Source: Hypoxylon rubiginosum
Lineage: Eukaryota > Ascomycota > Sordariomycetes > Xylariales > Hypoxylaceae
Length of the DNA stretch: 64,000 nucleotides
Assembly (NCBI GenBank): GCA_902806565.1
Contig: CADCXA010000058.1
Coordinates: forward strand, 1-64,000
Reading direction: 5' to 3'
The translations under genes were made by a program, and so were the position numbers. Positions 41,054-52,048 of this stretch are shown one piece after another. Every line of letters starts with the position of its first letter. Position 1 is the first letter of the stretch. Below the pieces are notes generated by a model. That model did no database searches. It saw nothing but the letters and a program-made list of their open reading frames with translations, and was not told where the DNA came from.

Positions 41054-41405
41054 ATGCCAAACCACGACAAGCAAGCTCAACAAGCCGGAGCACTCCGTAG
41101 CCTCCATCAACGTAGAGGACGTCACTCTCGAAGAGGTTCACGAGAAAATCGAAAAGTACCTCAAGCAGCGAGGTACTAAGCAGAATGACAATGTAGCTCT
41201 TTAAAAGCTACACAAGATGGACGACTACCTCAAGCAAGCCAAAAGCGACGATACCGTCAAGGAGAAAGGTACCCTCCAAGACCTAGACAAGGAGTTGGAT
41301 AAGTACTTCAAGAAGCAAGCTACCGAATCAAAGCCCGATAAGAGGACTCTGGAGGATTTAAGCAGGGAAATAGAGGAATACTACAAGGATGGCCCCATTA
41401 TGTAG
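41054..41405 (+). pseudogene. Broken small gene with repeated Sub2-binding-like helices
   Basis: Four copies of a (T)LxDLDKELxxYxK-type helix are encoded: TLEEVHEKIEKYLKQ, MDDYLKQ, TLQDLDKELDKYFKKQ and TLEDLSREIEEYYKDG. They match the closing motif of the 334-aa protein (TIEDLDKEMEDYYKEG). The first is in the same frame as the rest but separated from them by a TAA at 41202-41204. The ATG at 41054 (MPNHDKQAQQA) is in a different frame from all of them. No good intron explains either break. It is therefore probably a pseudogene; the downstream ATG at 41217 could still give a 62-aa peptide with three motifs. Confidence 0.6.
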
Positions 41406-41727
41406 TAGTAACTATCATGGACTAGACAACGTTAGGGGGTCATGTGGACGTGGATGTCACGTCGAACCGCGTAGTATTGGCGTTCGTTTACTAAAAGTCA
41501 AGTAGCCAAGTCAAATACTTGACAATAGAATCTCTGCTCTAAATATGCATGGACTTTGATATGGATATGACTAGAGTAAAAATGCTACGCGATGTCACAA
41601 GTCTCGAGAACCGTAATCAAATAGATCACTCGTGAGAGTCGAGTGTCGAGTGTCAATTACGGATATGAAAGCGAAAGGTATCTAGGATACAAGAATTCCC
41701 TCCGACGATAAACCCACGAGCTTCGTC

Positions 41728-42243
41728 TTAGTTGACGTTGATTGTGTCCCCCGAATTGGTTTCTTCCCAACGTTTCCAGAGAACTTTGACGCTACCACGG
41801 AAGTGATGCTTGTTGCGGATATGCGTCTCGAATTTGTGAAAGCTCTTACACTTCTCCTTGCATACACCGCATACTCGAGGGTCTTCCTTATCCTTCCGAG
41901 AGTGCTTCGAGTCCGGGTTATGCATATGTGAGATATGAGAAGAAATGTTCTTCGTGGCGTTCGTAAAAGGGCGAGCGCCGCACACGCAGTGGAACTTTCC
42001 GTCGTCATCAACGTAGCCGCGTGCTTTGGGGTGATTGATGGTTTTCTGTAAGTGAGGCTATTAGTATATCGTAGATAACGTACTAGTAGAGGCTAAACTT
42101 ACATTGTCGGTAGAGTGGACAGGACCAGAAGAGGCGACGGAAGTAGAGGCGACAGTAGAGGCGATAGAAGCAGTCGAGGTAGATGTAGAGTCTTGAGAGT
42201 TGGCGCCCGTGGCGCTCGCGGTAGTGTTTTGATCGGTAGCCAT
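41728..42243 (-). CDS. C2H2 zinc-finger protein (152 aa, two exons)
   Basis: Exon 1 is 42243-42103, the intron 42102-42046 (57 nt; GTAAGT, branch TACTAAT, ACAG) and exon 2 42045-41728. It is 153 codons with the stop and the frame is kept (STDN|KTINHPKARG). Residues 1-45 are Ser/Thr-rich and disordered. A first, slightly irregular finger lies near residues 64-87 (HCVCGARPF ... HISHMH, with a single residue between the cysteines). A canonical CX2CX12HX4H finger follows near 106-128 (CGVCKEKCKSFHKFETHIRNKH). It could bind DNA or RNA. It lies between the orphan block and the DDX60-like gene. Confidence 0.75.
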
Positions 42244-42979
42244 GCTGTTTCGACGTTAGTTAAGGTAGCCTCTTAGGGGAGCATCATTTCCTACATGAAG
42301 TACATGTAGTTACCAGATCGTCGAGAAGATGTGAATGTCGAAAGTGTGAGGAGTGGGGGAGAATAGGATTAAATTCTTACAAGTCGCGCTACGAAAAGTT
42401 GTAGTAATCTTGCCTCACGTGCTATGTTTCTAGGTTACATATGTAGTTGCCGAGGGATTATCTGTTTATTCGTTCCTGCCCCAGGCATATACCGGGTGTA
42501 TCCTAGGCACCAAGCGAAGTCGGCGCAAGTGTAGAAATAGCGACTGTGTTACTATGAACCTAGCTATAAGGCACTGAAGCTACTTGTCCTCAGTACCTAT
42601 CCAGACCCCTATCCACCCTAGACCCCTATCCAAACCCCTATCCACCCTAGACCCCTAAGCCCCTAAACCCCTAAACCCCTAAACCCCTATCTAGATGCCT
42701 CTAGACCCCTAAACACTTCTAGACACCTATCCGGATCAACACTCGCCAGCACTACCAACTCTGTCCAAGTTAGGGTTCAAGAGTCACCATGCCAAACAGG
42801 TTGCAGATTCTTGTATGCGACTTATGGAACCTATTCAAGGTATCGGGTTGGCTACAATGTACTAGCAGTAACTAGTCCTCCTAGGTAGCTTATTGACGAT
42901 TCTTCAGTCAAATACAAGACACCCATAAAACTCAAGATAAACTAGACAAGTTCAGGTCACCAATGTATTGAATCTATGA
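42244..42979. other. Intergenic with CCCCTAAA telomere-like array
   Basis: No gene seen. 42598-42725 is rich in ACCCCTATCC and CCCCTAAA units. 42650-42690 has about four tandem CCCCTAAA copies, one base longer than the plant-type CCCTAAA and two longer than the CCCTAA at this chromosome's end. Confidence 0.5.
42650..42690. repeat. Interstitial CCCCTAAA array
   Basis: Tandem units AGCCCCTAAACCCCTAAACC and so on, in the same orientation as the terminal CCCTAA array. It is flanked by degenerate ACCCCTATCCA units on both sides. Confidence 0.6.
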
Positions 42980-45900
42980 CTAGGCCCACTCCTTCAAGAA
43001 CTTTTCGTTAAACTGCTTATGCAGCGTGGAGAAAGCCTTGTACACTTTTACCAAAGACTTTTCATCCTGTGACCAGATTGGAGTCTCATCACTACGAACC
43101 GACTGCTGTGTATCGGGCCGTTGATCTGTGCTCTTCATAACCTCACCGTCCGGTTCGCTACCCGATCCTTCGGCGTCCCATGATTCGGCAACTACCTTTC
43201 GCTTACCTTTTTGCTTACTCGAGACCACTGTCTCGTTGACTTGCGGCTTGGGGTTGATATCACGAATCTCCTCCTCCTCTTCGATTCCTGCGCTCTCTTC
43301 CATCATGTCCCCGGCATCCTGAACGTCAATCATGGCGTCGTCGTCAGCTGCGATATTGGGGTTGAGGAAATTGGTCAAGCTTGTCACTATAGTGGCGAGG
43401 ATAAGAGAAAAGTCTTTTAAGCGAAACCAGACGTCTCCGCCTTTGATGCCGTTGTCCCTGACTAGAGCGCTCATGTCGCCGTGCTTGAAAAAGTCGTAGA
43501 GGTAAGCATTCCACGGGACACCGTTCGTCTCGTGTGGCGCCATGGGTATGTATGGAATGGCAGACTCTTCGAGAAAGACGCCTGCTCGGGCCGTATCGCA
43601 AAGTTCGCTGATCGTCTCGAACTTGTCGGTGAATCCGGAGAGCGCTGCGAATGGAGAACGCACGATTGTCTCGTCGAGGGAAGACAGTATGTTTCTCATG
43701 TCTCTTGGATCGTGCGGCTCTACCTTGTGCGCGGTGAGCGGAAGTTGGATGTCTGGCACGTCGGCCAAGTGCTGAGAAGAATAGGTGCCGACGTAGTCTT
43801 GAAAGATCTCGAGCGTCTCTTGGTTATGGTCTTTCAGGATCTGGACGGCTGCTTCCGGTAGGGCGGGAAGCATTACGAGCGAAGGAGATCGGTAGACGAC
43901 CTTTTTCAGCCACGACTTGTCTTGATATCGGTTACAAGGGATGCGGCAGAATATATGTGACAATACGAGCAGGATTTCAAGAATGATCTCGGGCTGCGTG
44001 GTAGGATCGTTTATCCCCGAGCACAAGTTGTGAAAGTAACCTCCTTTCAATAACGAATGAAAGGCAAAGACCGCATTTTCGGTAAAGTAGAGATGTCCTA
44101 TGAGACCGGAAAAGTTGAGAGGGGTCCCATCCTTGGAAAGGAGGTGCTGCCTACGCAGGTAGTCGATGGAGAACCGTAGGTGGTGGGCTACAGACATCTG
44201 CGAGGCTGGACCGCCAAGATACAGTCGAGTCTGACTTAGCAAGGACTTGGCTGCGTTGCTGGCATATTCGGAATTATTCGTGCCGTGGAGGAGTCCGAAG
44301 AGGCGCAGTACGAGGGTTACGGATGTTGGGAATTGGCCTCGCAAGTCTGGCAGTCGAGCCGACATGATCTCGAGAGCACGACGAGGTGGAATCCCGTGAA
44401 ATACGACGTTACCGAGGACGTCGAACCCTCTACGTCCGGCACGACCGGAAGCCTGACGGTAGTTGAGAGCGGTCAGGAACACCGAGTCTCCCGTAAATAC
44501 CACCGTCTTGCAGGGCATGTTGAGTCCGAGGGCGAGAGTTCCGGTCGCTACTACGATCGTAAGGTATCCTCTACGGAATAGCATTTCGACACTGGCAATA
44601 GTTAGCGGTGTTCGTAAATGGAGTGCTCGTAATGGAGCGCGGGACGGGGAGGCAGGAGACAGGCGAGGTAGTAGACAGGCGAGGTAGTAGACAGGCGAGG
44701 CAAAGGCAGGAGACAGAGGTGACGGTAATGCACGATACTTACACTTGACGATATTGTCGGTTCATGCCTGCGTGGTGAACTCCCAATCCTCTCCGGAGCG
44801 CTTCGATGAAATGCGGACGGACATGAAATCGTAGATTCTTGAGTCGCTCCTCTAACTCTTCTTTAGAAACCTTGGTCGAATTGGCAAAGCTGAATTGCGA
44901 CAAGGGCTCCGAAGGATGAAAGGATTCCCAAGGACTCTTCTCGCGGCTGGCTTGCTCTCGAGCTATGTCTCCTTTACTCATATCTTTCTCTACGACTATG
45001 GTTTCCGGTTTCATCTTTTCTTGTACCTTCTTCCACTTTTCGAAATCCGCCATCTTCTTCTTCCACTCGGCACTGTTCTCCTTGTACTTGGCCTCCTCCG
45101 ATCGTAATGTTTCGAGCAGGGTGCCGAGCATAATCTCGCATCCGACGCGATCGTAGTTGAATACGATGGCAGGCAAGGCGCCGCAAGCTCGCAGGTCGAG
45201 AGCTAGTGAAAAGATGGTCTTGTTCGGCACCCCGGACTTTAACCATTCAACATGGGCAAGTTGTTGTTCGTGTTTGGGGGGTGTAGGTTCTAAACTTGTA
45301 TAACGCTCGCCTCGTAGTTCCTCTCGTACGGCGTCGAAAGGGGAGTCAGGGTTCGTAATCCACGCATTCAGTTCTTTCTTCAGGAGAGCTTCCCATCGGA
45401 CTACGTCGGACTTTTTAACCGGAGACGATAGGAAATTCCGAGGGTCGGCAGATTCGTCAAGTTGGAAATGCGCATTCTCGTGTCTTTTCATGCATTCCCA
45501 CAAGCTTAGGCAGTCTCGCGGCTCTAAGCTCGTGTCGTTCAAGGCGTCGGGGTTCCTAGATACCTGTTAGTCTCCTTTGACCTTATAACCCTTGACACTA
45601 TTTAGTAACGATTGGTGAACTTACCTCCCGACCAGCGCCCCTACCGGATGTATGAAAGCGAACCGATCCGAGACGGGAATATCGGACTCCAGCCCTGGAA
45701 AGGGAAGCCGCTCGACAGGACCGAGTCCCTCAAACTCGGAACGCGGAGGCGCGTCGTAGATGTACTTACGAAGGTCGGAATACCGGGAGCCGTGAGTAAT
45801 CATGTCGAACGCAAAACCTTTAACCCTTTGGGTCCCCTCCAGCCACTCCTTGAATTCGTCGGGATTCCCAACGGTAGCGGACAAGGCGATGATGGGACAC

Positions 45901-48661
45901 GGAGCTAGTAGCAAGAGCTGTTCCCAGACGACGCCGTCGTCGGACTGGCCGATGCAGTGGACTTCGTCAAATATGATCCTCTTGACTCTACGAGACCACG
46001 AGTTCGGCGTCTTCGCGTTGGAGGGTGCCAATAGCATGATCTGAAGTATGTGGGGTACGGTCACCAGCACCTGACAGCCTTGTGGATTGTTGACACGATA
46101 GTCCCGTGTGTGGATGGCCCAGACGGATCGGCCGTGGTTGTGGTACGATTTAGAAAACCGGGCTTGGATCTCGGCGGCGATCTGGTTAACCAAGGCTTTG
46201 GTGGGAGCAACGTACACGATAACGTCGTCGTCGTTGGCCTGCAGGATCTTCTTCATGGCGTAAAACGAAATAAATGTCTTTCCGGCCGAAGTCGGGGCGA
46301 CGACGAATAGGCTCTTGTCGGCGTCGATCCCGTCGAGAACCTTTCGCTGCCAGGCGTCCGGATCGAACGAGACTCGGCTGTCAGGGGCCGACTCGAAGCT
46401 ACGTTCCATATAAGGCCCGCAAAAGTCGAGCTGGAAATTGACAGGCCCGGAACGTATCGTAGGTTTCCATTTCGTATTCGACATCTTGAACGGCAGTTTT
46501 CGTCTAGGCAGTGAAGAAAGCGGCCCGAGGTCGAAAGGGAACTTCAATTTTTCGAATAGGGGGCCTAATCCAGAGGCGACCTCTTGAGTAAGCGGGAATC
46601 CTCTCGTTTCGCAAACTTTGGACCATAGCATAGCTTCGACGTGGAAGACTGATAAGTGTCAGCAAAGCCAGCAAAGCTTTCTCGAAAGGCTGCAAGGGTA
46701 CTGGGATGCCTACCATTCTCGGGATGCTCTTCGCGACGGCATAATAACGTCAGTATGTGACAGAGATACATGGAAACCTCTGCGCCGACAGTCATGCTGT
46801 GGGCTGACGAGAGGCCCAATAGGTAACCTTGGACCTTGAGAAACCTCTTGGTCAAGGACTGCTCATTCTCGAATTCCCGTAGTCTGTCTTGCCAGGACCT
46901 GATAGCAGCCAGCGATTTCTCTTCGTCCTTGGCTATTCTCGTAGCTTCCGCCGTCTCGATTGCCTTTTGTTTACCGGCCTTGGATCCTCTCTTGGAATTT
47001 TGCTTCTTGTTCTTCGCAGAAGATTGTTCCTGTAGTGCGACTTTCCAATCGGGTTTCGTTCCGATGCTGGTCTTCCCATTCTTCTCTTCCGCAGGCTTTC
47101 GTACGACGATCGGTTCCGGATCGATATTCTTTCCGGAGGCGCCGGTCAAGCTCGCAGAGTAGGAGATGGTATCTGCCATAAACCTCTGGTTTCTTCGCCG
47201 GGCGAAAAATCCGGGAGGCTTGGGGACGTACTTGGGATCGACGGGCTTCTTGGCATTGTGCCAGTGCGTTAGCTCTTGAAAGATCTGAGAGTAGGGCTCG
47301 GTGTCGTTTTCGGTTTCTATTTGGACTTGCTGTAAGTACTGATCGATGACCGGGTGGCTAAAAGGAAGTACTGATGATCTAGGCTGGTCCGTTCGATCGC
47401 TTCGGCTAAGGGGTTCTACTACGTCTGGCAGACTTCCGGGAAGCATATTCGAAATATCCACACCGCTGAGCATCGCAAGGGACCTAGTAAGATCAGAGAG
47501 CTCTCGACTTAAATCCTCAGGTAGCTGCATGTCGGCGACACTACATATCTTTAGGTAGAGTCGTCCGTCAACTAGGTCAAAGACATCCCATTTGGTCGTT
47601 GCGACTTCGCTCATCTCCGTGTCTAGTATCTCCGTGCCTAGTATCTCCGTGTCTAGTATATCTGTGGCGGCCTGGCAAAATTCCTTAAAGAACGAGTTAC
47701 GTGTTTCTTCCGAAACCAGTCCACTGTAGTCGAGTTCGAAGGAGCGCTGTGATAGACGGCAATGTCGCAGAAGCACGAGTTGAATAAGTATACTTACGGC
47801 GCCCTTCCTCTTTTGGTCTGACGCGCTAGGATCCAGGATACGGGAGAGGGCGTAGAGTGTAATAATCTCTCGCGAGGTCAGACTTCCAAGTTCGAGTATC
47901 TTGCCAAGTTCGAGGCTTTTCTCCGGAGCTCCGTGTGAGCTTTCGACGTATGCGACCGGTTGATCCTGCTCGAGAGGGGCCATCTTTCCAGCCGGGGTCG
48001 TGACGGGAACATAAACCTAGAAGACGATCAGAACACGTAGTTGGATAGTAACGACGATACCTACTTTGGAACTCTCGAAGCGGATTTCGTCAATGAAAGC
48101 CACGCAGTAACCAGAGGATGCCATGTGGTATCCGATGCTTAGATGTGCCAGTGTAATGGGATGATCATTCGAATGAGTGACCCGGCCGTCAGAGCACATG
48201 AAGAAATATTGCGGATTAGAGGCTAGGTAGCGTCGAAAGGAATCACATTCGACAGAGTCGAAACGATAACTCGAGACGGTCTGGGATTGGCGAGCAAAGT
48301 GTTGGATGAGAACAGCTCTAGTGAGGATGTATTTGTATCCATGCTCGGCGTCGGTGTCGTAGGGAATAGATAGAGACTTCTCACTATCGAACCAGACGAT
48401 ATGAAAGTTACACCCGCTATTCTTTAGCTTGGTTAGAAATGTTTCCACGGTGTGGACGGCGTGGAGTAGTTGGAAGCCATGCTCGTAGTCTACTCGAGCA
48501 GCGGGTAGACAATGAGCGACAAGAGCTTCCCCGTGGATGGCGAACAATTCCTTGCCTGCGAAATCTCCGACGATGTCGACGGTGAGGGGACTCAAAGATG
48601 CCCGCCAGTTTTGGAGTAGAGAGCGGTTGGCATCGCTCCACGAAACTCCTTTCGGCGTCAT
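42980..48661 (-). CDS. DDX60-like DExD/H-box helicase (1782 aa, five exons)
   Basis: Exons: 48661-48065, 48016-46714, 46648-45625, 45555-44743 and 44591-42980 (1783 codons with the stop). Introns of 48, 65, 69 and 151 nt have good GT-AG ends, and the frame is kept at every join. Start is the first ATG, MTPKGVSWSDA. The N-terminal domain (DIVGDFAGKELFAIHGEAL) is the DDX60 PIN-like region. RecA1 has APTSAGKTF (about 755), VAPTKALVNQ, FDEVHCIG (about 862) and LSATVGN. RecA2 has VVATGTLALGLNMP and YRQASGRAGRRGFD (about 1260-1300). The long linker and the C-terminal half fit DDX60, about 1.7 kilo-residues in animals. Known members are cytoplasmic RNA helicases linked to antiviral defence and translation control in animals; the fungal role is not established. 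Every catalytic motif is intact, in contrast to the helicase-like gene at 36.3 kb. The fourth intron carries a minisatellite. Confidence 0.9.
44640..44720. repeat. Minisatellite in intron 4 of the DDX60-like gene
   Basis: Repeats of GACAGGCGAGGTAGTA, flanked by GGCAGGAGACAG on both sides, account for most of why this intron is 151 nt while the others are 48-69 nt. Confidence 0.65.
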
Positions 48662-51024
48662 CTTCAACCAGGAGCGCGATCGCGTGTGGACATGGATATG
48701 GTAAAGAGTAGGGAATGAGTTGGAAAGTCTCAGATCTATTGACAATCTGCTAGAAGTGTAAAATGTGCCAAGTTGGGTGATTCATAGAGTTGGGCAGCAG
48801 GGGAAAATGTGACAAGTGACAAGTGAATATGCAGGCAACAGACACGACAATTCGACAGAAAGCCTGCAGCCAACCGTCACAATCAACCAAAACACAGCCT
48901 CAGTACAAAGGGCTGATTCGTCAAAAGGAAAATGATAGATGAGGGGATGTTGACTCGCAGCCTTGCCATTCTTGCCAATATCAGTGAAGGATATGGAAAC
49001 GGTAGGTAGTGACCATAAAGCCCGTTACTATCAAAGCCCTCCTCTACATCGTATGCTATGTTTCAGCTGCTATGCGCACACTTGTGGGTATCTATTATTC
49101 TATTATGGGCTATTTGCCCTAGCCCTCGAGCTTCATTCAACATTTTCGAGGACTCTAGTGGCTCGGCAGATAGCTCGGCAGGCTGTTGAACTACCACTTA
49201 GCAACCAGTCTATCTTGATTCCTAACAGAACGGGCTTTTGTGAGATCCGTATGAGAAATCGACACCTAGAGTGCTTGGATCAAACCCAAATATGTAAGAT
49301 ATGTAAGCCATTCACAGATGTGACGCACCAAAGGTACAGAAAGGACGACGCTGTTGTGCGAGGAGCTATCAATCTACCGGCAAAGGCTTGTGAGTACGCA
49401 GACACCAAGGTTTGTTGTCCCCCGAACTAAGCCTCGTTATCTAGGTCGACAAGGCTCACTCCTCGTCTAAGGGGCTCGTCTAAGGGGTATCTCGAGAGCA
49501 CGTTTTCTACGATGGTGTTGATTCCTCTCTTCCCTCTTCTTCCTCTCTCTCCTCTCCCTCGTCTTCCTCTCCCTCTTCTCCCTCGTCTCCCTCGTCTCCC
49601 TCTTCTCCCTCCTCGTCTCCCTCTTCTCCCTCCTCGTCTCCCTCTTCTTCCTCTTCTTCCATTTAACCTCGCACAATACCACGGGCGGTAATACACTACC
49701 ATAAAGATAGCTTACTGCGAAGGAAGCTGTTAAAGGTCAAATTCTAGGCTACCAATTATGAACCTGTAACTGTCAGTCTTTCTCTGAGCTTAGCTTACAG
49801 TATATTCAGCAGTTATGCCTCAAGCAACGAAGATGTTAGCTCAGAGGCTGTAAAAGAATCGTGACGATGACCACGCTAGACTTGTTTTGGCTGCTATCGC
49901 TGCCGCCGCGGTTGGGTATACGCTCGATCCGAACCTTCCTGACAATCTACTTCATTCCACAGACGAACTCAAGAGTCTGGCAAAGCCTACCCACGACGAA
50001 CCCATCCCAATCGGTAGATCTGTCTTATACGAGAATCAAAAACGATCCCACGAGGGTTCGGCGACCCGATCAAGGAGATGCTCATCATTCCGACAGCGCA
50101 GCTTGCAAGAAACGTGTGTTGCAGAGTGACTTACAATAATGTCAACAATCATAGCTGCAACTCGAACGAGATGAACGTGTAGGACTATGACGGCGCAAAG
50201 CGAAGCCTCAAAGACCGCTGACTCGTCTAGGCCTAACCACGAATAGATCCCCGGTCGCCTAGATGGCGAGAGATTAGGTCTAATGGTGTCCAAGCTTGGG
50301 GGCGCTATTGCGTTCACTTGTAACGCGAGCTATGGTATCACGGAGACGAGATGGATGCATCCAGCTACGAGTCCATACTACGAGTCCATCTCAGGGGTGA
50401 GCGACTTGATCACCAATATCCAAACTAGACTTCGTAGCAAAGACTGACGACTAATCCAAAGCCTTTGGACAGGGCGAAAGGACGAAAACTCCCAAAATAA
50501 GGCCATACTGTAGCGTGGAAGCTAGGCAGAACGCGATAGACTAGCTACTGGTAAGTAACAAGTCTAATTTGACGTCCTCAAAAGGATGGCTTACATGCCT
50601 AGGTATCGTTAGACGCCCCGTAGCAAAAGCTGGCTATCCCCTTTAATCGCAAAGATCCGAATGCGGGTCCACGCTTTCGCAATATACGCCAATCACCATG
50701 AACGCCTATGGATGAACCATCTCGAACTCGGGTCGAACTCGGGAGTTCAAACTTGGATACCTCTCGCACCAATCATTCTTCAAGTGCCAAGATAGGTACC
50801 TGGGTTAGATGGACGGCTCCTTCAGGTGGAAGGACTACACGTATTAATAATGTAGACGCGACGGCATCGATTGTTGACCTACCTGACGTTATAAATAGCA
50901 ATGGTGATCAGTCGCCGTCTATCCATCAAGCGCCTTGATCGGTTCAGTACATTTCCTTACCTGCTCACCCTATCGACCCAACTGCCAAACTTCGTATACT
51001 ACCTAGGTACCTACCCAAGTCGAA
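48662..51024. other. Intergenic 2.4 kb, polypyrimidine tract, no firm gene
   Basis: 49520-49665 is an extended CTCCCTCTTCTCCCTCGTCT-type tract whose opposite strand reads as meaningless Arg/Gly or Lys/Arg/Glu runs. A 155-codon frame at 48963-49430 begins at TTG and has no domain. A plus-strand frame near 49850-50130 (LAAIAAAAVGYTLDPNLPD) could be a gene fragment but stops without a partner exon that I can see. Confidence 0.45.
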
Positions 51025-52048
51025 ATGATAAGTCATCACCGCGTTTGGGGCTACGGTCCTTCAAGGGGGCCATTGTGTTGACATTTCTCAACGATCCCAA
51101 GTTGAACGAGCAGTGGACCGTCCGCGGTGTTACCCGAGACATCACAACGGATTCAGCCGTGAATCTCATTGGGAAGGGCGTGGAGATGGCCTTGGTAAGA
51201 CTGCCTAGGTTAGTAGCGCATCACCGCGGAGAATCGTATAGTAACGCGTATCATAGGCCGACTTCAATGACAAGGCAATGACAAGGCCTCCCTCGTAAAG
51301 GCTATGAAGGGCTCGCACATCGTGTTTGGGGTAACAAACTATTGGGATCGGGGTGACATGCAGCTCGAGATTCGGCAGGACAAGAATGTTGCGGATGCTG
51401 CCAAGGCTCGTATGCTTCTACGCTCTTCCGAGTAGGATCCCTTCGGTAATGCATCTGCTCGGGCATCTAGTATCCAGCACTACATCTGGAGCTGTCTGTA
51501 CAGCGCCATCAAACGTAAGGGATATGTTCTTGTCGACTAGCCGATTCCTACACTGATAGGCAAAGCCGAGGTCGCAGAATACATGGATGTAGGAATCCCG
51601 TCGTACTCCACGCCCGACTTCTACATGTCGAATCTTCCTGGAGATATGTTCAAGTTGTGATCCGATAATACGTACACGCTCGGTCTACCCATCGTTTCTA
51701 CCCCGATTCCCATGTACGACACGCGACACGTGCGACATGCGCGACACCGGGAAATACGTCAAGGCCATCGTACTCAGCAGGGACAAGCTACTCGGCAATG
51801 CTTTCCAAGTGCCACGTCGTACATGACCGGCCGAAAGATCGTGGACGGCTTCAAAAAGGCATTTCCCGAGGGTCGAGGAGGGTAGGACGGCTCGATACGT
51901 CGAGGTAGGCTACTATGGGGGCAAGGCTCGATGAAACCCACGAACTGGTCGATGGTCGATGGTCGATGGTCTCTTGACAACTTGGGAAGAGCATGCAAAG
52001 AGCGCCAAGATGCGAGCTCATGAAGTAGGCAGCGCGGCAATAGGTTAG
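51025..52048 (+). pseudogene. NmrA-like NAD(P)-binding gene, heavily broken
   Basis: Fragments in all three plus frames follow the order of a fungal NmrA-like protein. They are VITAFGATVLQGG (Rossmann glycine motif), TVRGVTRDITTDSAV, SLVKAMKGSHIVFGVTNYW, LEIRQDKNVADAAK, AEVAEYMDVGIPS then DFYMSNLPGDMF, PIVSTPIPMYDT, DTGKYVKAIVLSRDKLLG, and TGRKIVDGFKKAFPEG, then TTWEEHAKSA at the end. Stops and small frameshifts separate them, for example TAG after LLRSSE near 51433. NmrA-like proteins act as redox-sensing regulators or atypical reductases. Here the length of a normal gene is present but none of it is open, so this is a recently inactivated copy. The assignment to the family is firm; the ancestral function is not. 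Confidence 0.8.

Noticed and set aside
13862..41405. Starship-type giant transposon carrying the orphan block
   Set aside because: I find no tyrosine-recombinase (DUF3435) captain gene and no clear boundary repeats.
48963..49430. 155-codon plus-strand frame
   Set aside because: It opens at TTG, has no domain and no good start context.
49427..49702. Arg/Gly and Lys/Arg/Glu repeat frames on the minus strand
   Set aside because: Translation of a polypyrimidine microsatellite.
49850..50130. Possible gene fragment (LAAIAAAAVGYTLDPNLPD)
   Set aside because: Reads like protein for about 60 codons, but no start, no partner exon and no family recognised.
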